64,000 nt of DNA, taken from the NCBI GenBank assembly GCA_900545915.1, contig URAV01000010.1, forward strand, positions 1-64,000, given 5' to 3'. Of the stretch, positions 8,478 through 16,526 are shown in pieces; position 1 is the stretch's first letter, and every line of letters begins with the position of its first letter. Made by a program: the position numbers and the translations under genes. Origin of the DNA: an uncultured Porphyromonadaceae bacterium. GTDB lineage: Bacteria > Bacteroidota > Bacteroidia > Bacteroidales > Coprobacteraceae. A model generated the notes under the pieces. The model did no database searches and had not been told where the DNA came from. It saw only the letters and a program-made list of their open reading frames with translations.

Positions 8478-9530
8478 TTATGCTGATTTTTTACTCACAA
8501 TAGCGGCGCACGCTTTTTTGGCCTGTTGCGGTAACACGACAAACCGATTGGTAAAGCTTATAAGATTACGCTTATACAAAGGATCTTTTGCAGCTTCCGA
8601 ATAATGCATTTTGGTACTTCCTACCGCTTTAAACATGCGGGGAACGTAAAAAAATACAGATGCTTCGTAATCTCCGTCGCCCGGAACAGCTCCGTATGAT
8701 TTTTTTGCCAAATCCTGACCGAACAAGGGACAATTCACCGCTTCGTAAATTTCAAACCCGAACATTTTGTAAATCACCCCGCTTTCGTAATTGTGATATT
8801 GATCCTTAAATTTCTGATCTACCATTAGCAAGTCGTTGACATGGTCGCTGCACAATACCAAACGCCGACCCCGTTTAGGCACTTTCAGTTTATCAAGCTT
8901 GTTTTTAAGCGACAGGATGTCCGCACGGGTAAGACGCAAACGACCGTCTGTCACCTCCCCTGAGGTGAGCAATACCGGAGTATCCGTCGTATTCGAAGCC
9001 GGAGCAAGGGCATGTATCGCTTTATCCAAGTGCGCTTCAGCTAATTTATTGCCATGACGTTCTTTGACTAAAGCGATCTTATCATAAGACAATGCGTACA
9101 ACTCATCATCAGTAATAGAAGTAGGCTTTGTCTCAAATTTACTCAGTTTGATAGCAACATCCCCGTCCGCTAAAGTTTCTATATCAAGCGGGTATGTCTT
9201 ATTATCAATTAACACCGTAGGATCACCGGACACATCATTAAGGTGTATGGTATCATTTTCAGCATGAGTCGAGAAATCGGGTATTCCATCCAAGAATGTG
9301 CCCTGTTCGGCATGCGTAAAATGCTCGACAATTTTACCCGTCCAAACTTCCATATATACGGTTTCCGACAAAACACCTCGTCTATGGGGGAAAAAACAGG
9401 ATGCCAGACCAACAGCATTTAACGTTAATGCACCATACAACGGATTAACTCCCACTAATCCGGCAATTGTAGCGCCGATCAAAGTATTAAGTAACAGCGC
9501 AAAAAACATTTTAACAAATTTCATTTTCAT
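8478..9530 (-). CDS. Major capsid protein
   Basis: 350 aa, directly after the ClpP-like protease/scaffold gene, as in Mu (I-Z, then T). The N-terminal 45 residues are hydrophobic (FVKMFFALLLNTLIGATIAG...), a trait I associate with capsid proteins of Bacteroidales Mu-like phages; it may be removed by the prohead protease or act as a delta domain. The body contains EVWTGKIVEHF and a C-terminal TNRFVVLPQQAKKACAAI typical of this capsid type. Virion shell subunit. Confidence 0.75.
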   Translation of the reverse strand: MKMKFVKMFFALLLNTLIGATIAGLVGVNPLYGALTLNAVGLASCFFPHRRGVLSETVYMEVWTGKIVEHFTHAEQGTFLDGIPDFSTHAENDTIHLNDVSGDPTVLIDNKTYPLDIETLADGDVAIKLSKFETKPTSITDDELYALSYDKIALVKERHGNKLAEAHLDKAIHALAPASNTTDTPVLLTSGEVTDGRLRLTRADILSLKNKLDKLKVPKRGRRLVLCSDHVNDLLMVDQKFKDQYHNYESGVIYKMFGFEIYEAVNCPLFGQDLAKKSYGAVPGDGDYEASVFFYVPRMFKAVGSTKMHYSEAAKDPLYKRNLISFTNRFVVLPQQAKKACAAIVSKKSA

Positions 9531-9548
9531 CGTATTTTACTCGTTAAA

Positions 9549-10007
9549 TTAAATATTCGGTTCTACTCCGTACTTCGCCCTATAAAGAGCCTTGAATTGT
9601 TCAGGATCATCTTTCCGCATACGATCAAGCGCGAGAGGATTCTCTTTCTGATAATCATCCCAGCTTTTCTGAGGTTGACCGCCATACCCGGCGGTAGCAT
9701 CGATCATTGCCGAAAAAGTGGCTTTTTGTCGATATGGAGCAATCGCAGCCCTTAATGCTTCCATGCCGACCTTTTTTCCTATTGCCTCAAACTGCGTTCT
9801 CTGCTCGGCGGTAATTTTATCTTTTACACTATCCAACACCGCTTTAATTTCAGCCTCAAGATAAGAGTTCAGAGCGTTTTCCGCCTCTGTCCGAGCTTCA
9901 CGTTCCGCTTGTAATTTTGCATCGATAGCGGCATAAATTTCGGCATCTGTGCTGTTTTCGGTTACCCCGGTCAAGTCAAATCGGTCAATCAGTTCTTTTT
10001 TGTTCAT
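9549..10007 (-). CDS. Possible nested scaffold protein (internal start)
   Basis: An in-frame ATG at 10005-10007 (MNKKELIDRFDLTG...) is preceded by an AT-rich stretch typical of Bacteroidales starts and lies exactly at the junction between the protease and scaffold parts. Separate expression of scaffold from an internal start in the protease gene is known for Mu (gpZ within gpI) and lambda (Nu3 within C). The product would be 152 aa. Based on position and precedent only. Confidence 0.4.
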   Translation of the reverse strand: MNKKELIDRFDLTGVTENSTDAEIYAAIDAKLQAEREARTEAENALNSYLEAEIKAVLDSVKDKITAEQRTQFEAIGKKVGMEALRAAIAPYRQKATFSAMIDATAGYGGQPQKSWDDYQKENPLALDRMRKDDPEQFKALYRAKYGVEPNI

Positions 10008-10622
10008 AAAATTTTGATTTTTAGTTGTTTTTTCGGTCAAATAAGCACTATACAGAGAATAGACAGATTGCTCTCCCATAAGAGAGATTTCGGCTTTAGG
10101 AAAAACTTTTACCCCCTCGGCAACGCGATCTACAATGCCGTCAATCAAACCTGCATTCAAAGCCTCCTCAGCAGTAAACCAAGTTTCAGATTTTAGCCAA
10201 TCCGTCACGGTTTGTTCAGATTGCCCCGTACGCGAAACGACTGCTTTAACAAAGTTTGTCTGCATTTTTTTGAGGGTTTCCGCAATTTTCAGATGATCCT
10301 CCGCCGTACCTCTGCCGTCACAGCCTCCCGCCGGGGCATGCAACATGATATAAGCGTTTTCACTCATGTAAACTTTTGAAGCAGCCATTATGACAATACC
10401 CGCCATACTGGCCGCAATGCCGTCAACATAACAATATACAGGTATAGGATTATTCAATATCGCATTGAATATCGCCGTACCCTCGATTACCGATCCTCCA
10501 TAACTATGGATGTGCATATCTATATGGTCTGCCTTGTTATCTACAACTTGTAATCGTTTCGTTAAATCGGCGGCATTATTATACCAATCTGTAATATCTC
10601 CGTATAGTCTTATTATAGCCAT
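9549..10622 (-). CDS. Prohead protease (ClpP-like) fused to scaffold
   Basis: About 357 aa from ATG 10622 (MAIIRLYG). The N-terminal ClpP-type serine protease domain shows HSYGGSVIEG, the catalytic-serine motif DGIAASMAG and the histidine motif MLHAPAGG. The C-terminal third is helical and acidic, as expected for scaffold. An upstream in-frame ATG at 10640 would add six residues, but a TACATTTG -7 box at 10643-10650 places the likely transcript start near 10,639, favouring 10622. Role: scaffolding and proteolytic maturation of the procapsid. Confidence 0.78.
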   Translation of the reverse strand: MAIIRLYGDITDWYNNAADLTKRLQVVDNKADHIDMHIHSYGGSVIEGTAIFNAILNNPIPVYCYVDGIAASMAGIVIMAASKVYMSENAYIMLHAPAGGCDGRGTAEDHLKIAETLKKMQTNFVKAVVSRTGQSEQTVTDWLKSETWFTAEEALNAGLIDGIVDRVAEGVKVFPKAEISLMGEQSVYSLYSAYLTEKTTKNQNFMNKKELIDRFDLTGVTENSTDAEIYAAIDAKLQAEREARTEAENALNSYLEAEIKAVLDSVKDKITAEQRTQFEAIGKKVGMEALRAAIAPYRQKATFSAMIDATAGYGGQPQKSWDDYQKENPLALDRMRKDDPEQFKALYRAKYGVEPNI

Positions 10623-10642
10623 TTGTTTTTTTGTTTGCATGT

Positions 10643-10764
10643 CAAATGTATATGAGATTTTACAGCCTGTAAAAAATCAATATATCACTTATAACCAATC
10701 ACATAACGGTTAGAAACTTATTAGTTTTTAACATGTTTTCGAATGACTTTTGTGTAAACAAAAG
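10643..10764. promoter_or_regulatory. Divergent late promoter region with two palindromes
   Basis: The gap separating the two virion gene blocks. On the minus strand a TAnnTTTG -7 box (TACATTTG, 10643-10650) precedes the protease gene. Immediately upstream lies a perfect 8-bp palindrome TTTTACAG-C-CTGTAAAA (10658-10674) spanning the -33 to -7 interval. A second palindrome, CTTTTGT-GTAA-ACAAAAG (10747-10764), sits 8 bp before the terminase small-subunit ATG. No full promoter is visible for the plus strand, so activator-dependent late expression is plausible. Which protein binds is unknown. Confidence 0.45.
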
Positions 10765-10772
10765 CAACGTTT

Positions 10773-11225
10773 ATGGCGAAAAAAGAAGATAAAAAAGACT
10801 ACACGAAACTGCGGGTGACTGCAGAAGAACTTTTCGTCGGGCAGGGTATGTCCGGGCGGGAGATAGCAGACTTGCTAAATGTCAGCGAGGTAACCGTGAG
10901 CAACTGGCGTAAAGGGCGGGAAGGTGAAAAAACATGGGATGACAAACGCAAAGAGCTGCAAATGTCCCCGGTACGCATCAAAGAAAAACTACTCGATGAA
11001 GCCAAAAAGATTGCAGACGGAGAACCTTCTACTATCGATGCCGACAAGTTGAGCAAGATTGTAGCGGCAATCGACCGGCTCGACAAAAAAATATCGATCC
11101 GAATCATCGCCGATGTGCTTAAAGAATGTGACAATTGGCTGGTGGAAACCGATCCGTCACAGGCTCTCCTGCTAAGCAAATATCATAAACAATTTTTACA
11201 GTATCGCATATCTCTCGAAGTATAA
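10773..11225 (+). CDS. Terminase small subunit (Mu Gp27-like, HTH)
   Basis: 150 aa. A helix-turn-helix lies near residues 15-45 (AEELFVGQGMSGREIADLLN, then VSEVTVSNWRKGREG), followed by a helical region. The DNA-binding small terminase typically recognises packaging sequences. It is immediately upstream of the large terminase, 15 bp apart, and starts the plus-strand virion block. Confidence 0.72.
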   Translation: MAKKEDKKDYTKLRVTAEELFVGQGMSGREIADLLNVSEVTVSNWRKGREGEKTWDDKRKELQMSPVRIKEKLLDEAKKIADGEPSTIDADKLSKIVAAIDRLDKKISIRIIADVLKECDNWLVETDPSQALLLSKYHKQFLQYRISLEV

Positions 11226-11240
11226 TTAATCAGCGTTTAA

Positions 11241-12815
11241 ATGGATAATAAATACTATAAAATACTGCTCGATTACGACAAACATTGCAGGCGAATCGCA
11301 TCTGCAACAACCATAAAGATCAATGAATCTGCAAAAGAAAAACAAAAACGGATCGGTCGGCTTGAAAAAGATTATATACGCTGGTTCGAATATTATTTCC
11401 CGAACTATGCCAAATGCAAATGTGCATGGTTTCACCGTAAACTCGCAGAAATCATAATTAAAAACAAAAAATGCCGGGTATTGGCCGAATGGTACAGGTC
11501 TGCCGCCAAATCAGTACACATCGATATGGGAATCCCCCTGTATCTTTATCTGGTTATGCAAGATCTGCATTATATGCTGCTAATCGGAGAGACCGAAGAC
11601 AAAGCCGACAAATTATTATCCGGCATACAAGCTCAACTTCAATATAATAAACGGCTCATAAACGATTACGGCGAACGGTTTAAATTCGGATCATGGGCGG
11701 ACGGTGATTTTATAACGATCGACGGGATTAAATTTACAGCTATCGGATTCGGACAAAGTCCCAGAGGTGCAAGAGAGGGTGAAAACCGGCCGGATTACAT
11801 AGCTTGCGACGATACCGATAACCGTCGCCATGTCAATAACGACCGGTTAATGGACGACGGAGCAAATTACATTACCGAGGATGTCTGGGGATGTTTCGAC
11901 AATACGGACGACAGTACCGAACGATTTGTTTTTGCAAACAACAACTTTCACAAAAACAGTATTACAAACCGACTTAAGAACTATTTTCAAATATCTCAAA
12001 AACGCGCAAAACAAGAGGGTGAAGACTCGATTTTTCATGTGCTCACCGTTAACGCCGTAAAAGACCTGTCATCGTTTACACCGGAATGGCCGGAAAAAAC
12101 AACAGCCGAATACTGGCGCAAAAAATTCCGGGATACGCCATACCGGAGCTTTATGCGCGAGTTTATGAACACCCATATTGCCGAGGGAACGATCGTTAAG
12201 CCCGAACACATCCGGCACGGCAAAATGCTGCCGTTATCCAAATACGACGCCCTCTGTTTTTATGGAGATTTATCTTATAAAGACGCCGGAGACTACAAGG
12301 CTCTTATTCTGGTAGGAAAAACAGGCCGGGAGTACCATATCATACATACATATCTTTCGCGTGGCAGTAGGGCTAAATGCGCAGCATGGCTGTACGACCT
12401 CTACGAAAAAGAGCATCTTGACCGATATAATATCCGCTACTATATAGAGGGACTGTTCGCCATGGACGAGTTTATCAACGACTTCGATACGGAGGGCGAC
12501 AAACGCGGGTATTACATCCCGGTCGTTGCAGACAAACGTCCTAAAGAGGGAAAATTCGACCGAATCGAGAGTGTCGCCGGTTTTTTCGAACGAGGCAACG
12601 TGGTTTTCAATATCGCGGAAAAAAACTATCCCGACCAAGTAACGCTCATCGATCAATTCTACGCTTTCGAAAAAGGCAGCCGGGCAAATGACGACGGGCC
12701 GGATGCCGTACACGGCGCATTTGCAAAACTCAACAAAATAACCTTTGTCGAAAAGTTCGATCCGGTAATTATTGGCCGGAAAGAATTTATAGGCAAATCA
12801 AAAAACAGATACTGA
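11241..12815 (+). CDS. Terminase large subunit (Mu Gp28-like)
   Basis: 524 aa packaging motor. The N-terminal ATPase has a degenerate Walker A (AEWYRSAAKS, about residues 82-91), a Walker B-like RPDYIACDD near 173-181, and coupling residues NNFHKNSITNRLK. The C-terminal RNase H-like nuclease begins at FYGDLSYKDAGDYKALILVG (about 330), with later acids near GLFAMDEF and DDGPDAVHG. It stops 1 bp before the next ATG. Cuts and pumps DNA into proheads; in Mu-like phages packaging is headful from integrated copies. Confidence 0.82.
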   Translation: MDNKYYKILLDYDKHCRRIASATTIKINESAKEKQKRIGRLEKDYIRWFEYYFPNYAKCKCAWFHRKLAEIIIKNKKCRVLAEWYRSAAKSVHIDMGIPLYLYLVMQDLHYMLLIGETEDKADKLLSGIQAQLQYNKRLINDYGERFKFGSWADGDFITIDGIKFTAIGFGQSPRGAREGENRPDYIACDDTDNRRHVNNDRLMDDGANYITEDVWGCFDNTDDSTERFVFANNNFHKNSITNRLKNYFQISQKRAKQEGEDSIFHVLTVNAVKDLSSFTPEWPEKTTAEYWRKKFRDTPYRSFMREFMNTHIAEGTIVKPEHIRHGKMLPLSKYDALCFYGDLSYKDAGDYKALILVGKTGREYHIIHTYLSRGSRAKCAAWLYDLYEKEHLDRYNIRYYIEGLFAMDEFINDFDTEGDKRGYYIPVVADKRPKEGKFDRIESVAGFFERGNVVFNIAEKNYPDQVTLIDQFYAFEKGSRANDDGPDAVHGAFAKLNKITFVEKFDPVIIGRKEFIGKSKNRY

Positions 12816-12816
12816 C

Positions 12817-13251
12817 ATGGCACGAAGATTTTTACAAGACAGCGATTACAGCGACCAGATACGGGACGAGATACGCAATCTGCTTGACGACAGCGACGAC
12901 AGCCGCCTCTTACGGCAAGCCGAACACAAAACCATAGCGCAGATGCGCAACTGGCTTACATCACGTTACGACTGCGACAAAATATTCGCACCGGTCATAG
13001 AGGAAGAACCGGACACGCGCGACGCTTTTATCGTGATGATCGCCATTGACATTACACTATATCACCTCTGGAGTAAAGAACGGGGTAAGATACCTCAAAT
13101 CCGGTCAGACCGATATCAGGATGCCCTCGATTGGCTCAAAAGTGTAGGTAACGGAGAAACGATTGCCGACCTGCCGGCAAAACCGCAGGACGACATGACG
13201 GGAGGGGTACAAATTTACTCTTTGTACAAACCGAACAACAACAAGTATTAA
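12817..13251 (+). CDS. Gp36-like head-tail connector (DUF1320)
   Basis: 144 aa. The helical pattern YSDQIRDEIRNLLDDSDDSR...AEHKTIAQMRNWLTSRYD, with IDITLYHLWSKE later, fits the DUF1320 / Mu Gp36 adaptor family. These proteins lie between capsid/portal genes and link head to tail. It starts 1 bp after the terminase stop; 60 bp separate it from the portal gene. Confidence 0.68.
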   Translation: MARRFLQDSDYSDQIRDEIRNLLDDSDDSRLLRQAEHKTIAQMRNWLTSRYDCDKIFAPVIEEEPDTRDAFIVMIAIDITLYHLWSKERGKIPQIRSDRYQDALDWLKSVGNGETIADLPAKPQDDMTGGVQIYSLYKPNNNKY

Positions 13252-13311
13252 TAAACGCCCGTAGAGCCGTTTAAGCGCATTTAAACAATACCCTAAAATC
13301 AAAAATAGTAT

Positions 13312-14589
13312 ATGAGTACCAAATTTAAAAAATATACCCGTAAACAGCCTTATTTTAACCCGACCGCAAAAATCGACCGGACAAATGGAATGAAAGATCG
13401 GAATGATACTTTCATAACAAAGATAATCGCAGAGTTCAAAGACAGACAACGCGCCGAAATACAAAAATGGAGACGTGCGCTATCTGCCGCTACAGATCCG
13501 GAAAACCCGGTTTTATATCCGTTGCAAGACTTATACGATAACCTGTCTTCTGACGGACATTATATATCACAAACAGAAATGCGCAAAGCCGCGACCCTGT
13601 GCAGTAATTTTTCGATCAATGACCCGTCGGGAAAAGAGCAAGCCGGCAAAACGGCCTTTTTCAAACAGCAATGGTTCTATGATTTTATGGAAGATGCGCT
13701 GGACTCGATCATCAGAGGTTACACGTTGCTGGAGCTGGTAAATCCGCTAAAACCCAAGTTCCAACTTATTCCGCGCCGCAACATCGTACCGTTAAAACAT
13801 AAAATACTGTTATCCGTATCCGATAGCAAAGGGGTAGATTATGTATCATTTATCGGAGATACTTTGATCGAGATCGGTAATCCCGACGATTTAGGATTGC
13901 TGTCCAACCTCTGCGGACAATTGATCTGGAAACGCAACGCGCAACAGTCGTGGGCTGAATTTTCCGAACGTTTCGGCATGCCGATGATTACCGCCACGAC
14001 AAACAAAAGTTCCGACGCCGAGATTGCAAAAATCCGGGCAATGCTGGCAACTTTAGGAGAAGCGGCACAGGCTGTACTGCCGGAGGGTACGACTATCGAT
14101 ATAAAGCCGGCTGCCGGCAGCGATTCTTACAATGTTTATGACAAACAGATAGACCGGATAAACACGGAGATCAGCAAAGCTATATGCGGAGGTACAATGG
14201 TATCCGATGACGGCAGCAGCCGGTCTCAATCCGAAGTGCATGAGCGTAATCTCGACGACAAGATCGCCGCACGGGACAAAAGGATTATTACTTTTATTAC
14301 AAACGACCAGCTCATACCGATGCTCGCACGCTTCGGACATGATCTGAACCCAGGAAAGGATATTTTCACTTTTGATCAGACCTACGAACTTACACTAAAG
14401 GAACAATGGGATATCGTTAATCAGGCATCATATCGATATGACATCCCCGCCGATTGGGTAAGCAAAACTTTCGGATTCCCGATTATCGGTGAAAAAGAAG
14501 TGCAACCCGGATTATTCAATATGACCGCACAGTATAAAGAACCGAGCCCCAGAATCGGCAGCGGAGGATTTTACGAAAATTTTCGTTAG
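13312..14589 (+). CDS. Portal protein (Mu Gp29-like, DUF935) with 3' frameshift signal
   Basis: 425 aa. Portal features: membrane-free helical protein with EFSERFGMPMITATTNK and later GGTMVSDDGSSRSQSEVHE, both typical of DUF935 portals, which form the dodecameric DNA gate. The last codons GAA AAT TTT CGT TAG contain an in-phase A_AAT_TTT slippery heptamer, with a strong stem-loop beginning at the last base of the stop codon. A -1 slip would continue into the MuF frame and give an 866-aa portal-MuF fusion, see the entry at 14577. The upstream 60 bp hold no promoter I can identify. Confidence 0.8.
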   Translation: MSTKFKKYTRKQPYFNPTAKIDRTNGMKDRNDTFITKIIAEFKDRQRAEIQKWRRALSAATDPENPVLYPLQDLYDNLSSDGHYISQTEMRKAATLCSNFSINDPSGKEQAGKTAFFKQQWFYDFMEDALDSIIRGYTLLELVNPLKPKFQLIPRRNIVPLKHKILLSVSDSKGVDYVSFIGDTLIEIGNPDDLGLLSNLCGQLIWKRNAQQSWAEFSERFGMPMITATTNKSSDAEIAKIRAMLATLGEAAQAVLPEGTTIDIKPAAGSDSYNVYDKQIDRINTEISKAICGGTMVSDDGSSRSQSEVHERNLDDKIAARDKRIITFITNDQLIPMLARFGHDLNPGKDIFTFDQTYELTLKEQWDIVNQASYRYDIPADWVSKTFGFPIIGEKEVQPGLFNMTAQYKEPSPRIGSGGFYENFR

Positions 14590-14620
14590 GGGGATCGCCG
14601 AAGGCTCAGGCCGATCCCCC
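14577..14620 (+). promoter_or_regulatory. Candidate -1 programmed ribosomal frameshift site
   Basis: Slippery heptamer A_AAT_TTT at 14577-14583, in phase with the portal frame; spacer of 5 nt (14584-14588); then a stem-loop with arms GGGGGATCG (14589-14597) and CGATCCCCC (14612-14620), extended by CC/GG inside, loop about 9 nt. This matches the classical heptamer-spacer-structure layout. The -1 frame entered here is the frame of the 406-aa MuF gene, is open from about 14,536, and holds no ATG before 14691. The peptide encoded before that ATG (PLLYEPCPYCGGFHPSAKNE) looks like real protein, with a CPYCG knuckle. Confidence 0.7.
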
Positions 14621-14690
14621 GCTATTATACGAGCCGTGTCCATATTGCGGAGGTTTTCATCCGTCTGCAAAGAATGAGTCGATCGACTCT

Positions 14691-15911
14691 ATGGAAGACG
14701 AGATCAACCGTATAGCGGAGATAATTCTATCGGGAGGCACACCCGCCCACGATGCCGGATTGCTGTCCGGGACAGTTAAACAATTATCCGCATCCATGGC
14801 AAAAGGATATACCCGGCCGATAGAGCAGGTCAAATGGGACACCCCGGACGCCGATATGATCGACAACCTGACCCGAAACATATACCAGTTCTCGGCAGCA
14901 AAAAACTGGCAACAGTTACACGACATGACATCGGCATTGCATGACGGCGAGCGCATTGTTTCCGAATCCGAATTTTTTGACCGGATAAATGCCATTAACG
15001 ACAAGTACAATAAAAACTGGCTGCGTACCGAACGCAACTCCGCAATAGCCGGAGCACAAATGGCGTCCCGGTGGGCACAGTTCCAGAACGACAAAGAGGC
15101 AATCCCGTTACTGACGTACAGAACCGTCGGAGACAGTAATGTCCGCCCGGCACATCAGGCATTGGACGGGATCACCCGGCCAATCGACGATGCGTTCTGG
15201 AAAACCAATTATCCGCCTAACGGCTGGGGATGTCGCTGTGATGTAGAGCAAGCTCCCGGACGCTCACGCCCGACACCGAAAAACCGCATTCCGAACGTCC
15301 CGATACCGGAAATGTTCAAAACCAACTTGGCAGAAACAGGACTTATATACCCCAAGGAACATCCCTATTACAATGGAGTACCGAATGCTGAAATACGCAA
15401 AGCTATCGCATGGCTGCCGCCCGACAATACTTATCATCGGGTTTTATCCGACAATGGAATGCCGATCGAAATAAACGTCATGCACAACAAAACCGAAATA
15501 CCGGGTAATACCTCGGTGGCGAACGACCTCTGTAAGGCCGGATATAAAGATATATACCTTTTGCCCGACATACACGCCAAAGACGCCCATTTACGCAAAC
15601 GTTATCTGCCGGACGGATACAAGCAGCGCAATATCGCCAAAAACCCGGATGCGGTCATATCCGACACTGACGGTAATAAAATGGTATGTGATTTCAAGAT
15701 CATTACCGGAGAACGCAATTTTGCGCATCGTATCGCACAAGCGGCGGAACAGGCGGATTATGCGGTTATTAAGCTCGACTTAAAACAGCACAAATTAGGG
15801 AATGATAACATCAGAAAAATTGTCGATACAAAAATGACGGAACTAACAGATTTAAAAGGAGTAATCGTGATAAGTCAGAAAGGGGAAATAATATATAAAG
15901 CGACCCGTTAA
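14691..15911 (+). CDS. MuF head morphogenesis protein with C-terminal toxin-like nuclease domain
   Basis: 406 aa from the first ATG. Residues about 110-185 form the MuF (Mu Gp30 / SPP1 Gp7) domain: TERNSAIAGAQMASRWAQFQ, YRTVGDSNVRPAH, and the closing NGWGCRCDV. After a proline-rich linker (190-225), residues about 285-406 look like a CdiA-type tRNase/PD-(D/E)xK toxin domain: KNPDAVISDTDGNKMVCDFK, in which PD (319-320) and DFK (334-336) are the candidate catalytic residues, then VIKLDL. MuF proteins with variable C-terminal toxins are a known phage polymorphic-toxin class. No immunity gene is evident next door. The gene may be expressed mainly as a frameshift extension of the portal. Confidence 0.72.
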   Translation: MEDEINRIAEIILSGGTPAHDAGLLSGTVKQLSASMAKGYTRPIEQVKWDTPDADMIDNLTRNIYQFSAAKNWQQLHDMTSALHDGERIVSESEFFDRINAINDKYNKNWLRTERNSAIAGAQMASRWAQFQNDKEAIPLLTYRTVGDSNVRPAHQALDGITRPIDDAFWKTNYPPNGWGCRCDVEQAPGRSRPTPKNRIPNVPIPEMFKTNLAETGLIYPKEHPYYNGVPNAEIRKAIAWLPPDNTYHRVLSDNGMPIEINVMHNKTEIPGNTSVANDLCKAGYKDIYLLPDIHAKDAHLRKRYLPDGYKQRNIAKNPDAVISDTDGNKMVCDFKIITGERNFAHRIAQAAEQADYAVIKLDLKQHKLGNDNIRKIVDTKMTELTDLKGVIVISQKGEIIYKATR

Positions 15912-15919
15912 AAATACGA

Positions 15920-15955
15920 CTGCGATTATCCGATACCGAAGCAGCGGGTAATCGC
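15920..15955 (+). repeat. Inverted repeat downstream of MuF gene
   Basis: TGCGATTA at 15920 and its complement TAATCGCA ending at about 15955 form an 8-bp stem, extendable by a G-U pair and CC/GG. It sits in the 111-bp gap before the Gp37-like gene. There is no T tract, so it is more likely an mRNA-processing or stability element than a terminator. Confidence 0.4.
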
Positions 15956-16022
15956 AGAAGAACTTCAGGCTCGCAAGCCCGAACACCGCAAATATACGTA
16001 TAATATTTTAATATGCAATAAT

Positions 16023-16526
16023 ATGATGAATTTATATTTAAAAATTATCGACGAGCTGGAAAAGAACAAACAGGTTTTTATACAAAAAGATATGACACCG
16101 CCACGCTTTATCAATATTTGGGACGGACAACCATACAACGAAGATTATGAGTTTGTTTATCCTTGTATTTTTTTCGATTATGCGGTTAATTGGACGTATG
16201 CGGGTAAAACCAAAACGGGCACTGCAACTGTCGAACTGCATGTAATCGCCGATCCCCTGCCGGATTGCAGTAACGTGTCAAAACGTCTCTCTGAAGGGTT
16301 AAAACGGTTGGATTATTACCAAATTGTAGCGGATATTCTGGAGGGTATCAACACGGAAAATACGACCTATCTTTCTCTGATCAACGAAAGTCCGGTTACC
16401 ACCGACTACGGTATTTATCACAAACTGACATTTCAGACGACCGTTCAACGCACCTATCTGAATAATGACATAACCGGCCGGATTGAAGACATTAATATTA
16501 AACAGCCTAAAATATACACGATATGA
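16023..16526 (+). CDS. Gp37-like phage protein (tail terminator candidate)
   Basis: 167 aa. Pattern of the Mu Gp37 / DUF1834 family: N-terminal helix (LKIIDELEKNKQVFIQKDMT), a beta-rich middle with TATVELHVIADPLP, and late YHKLTFQTTVQRTYLN. Its position after the head genes and before the tape measure suits a tail-terminator or head-tail joining protein. It overlaps the tape-measure ATG by 4 bp. I considered immunity protein for the MuF toxin and rejected it on family grounds. Confidence 0.6.
   Translation: MMNLYLKIIDELEKNKQVFIQKDMTPPRFINIWDGQPYNEDYEFVYPCIFFDYAVNWTYAGKTKTGTATVELHVIADPLPDCSNVSKRLSEGLKRLDYYQIVADILEGINTENTTYLSLINESPVTTDYGIYHKLTFQTTVQRTYLNNDITGRIEDINIKQPKIYTI

Noticed and set aside
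14589..14620. Hairpin after the portal gene as an ordinary terminator
   Set aside because: No T tract follows, it starts on the last base of the stop codon at frameshift-site spacing, and the -1 frame through it reads as protein.
15920..15955. Inverted repeat after MuF as terminator
   Set aside because: No T run follows and the virion operon continues 70 bp later.
16023..16526. Gene after MuF as immunity protein to the toxin domain
   Set aside because: Its pattern fits the Gp37/DUF1834 tail protein expected here, so no evidence for immunity.
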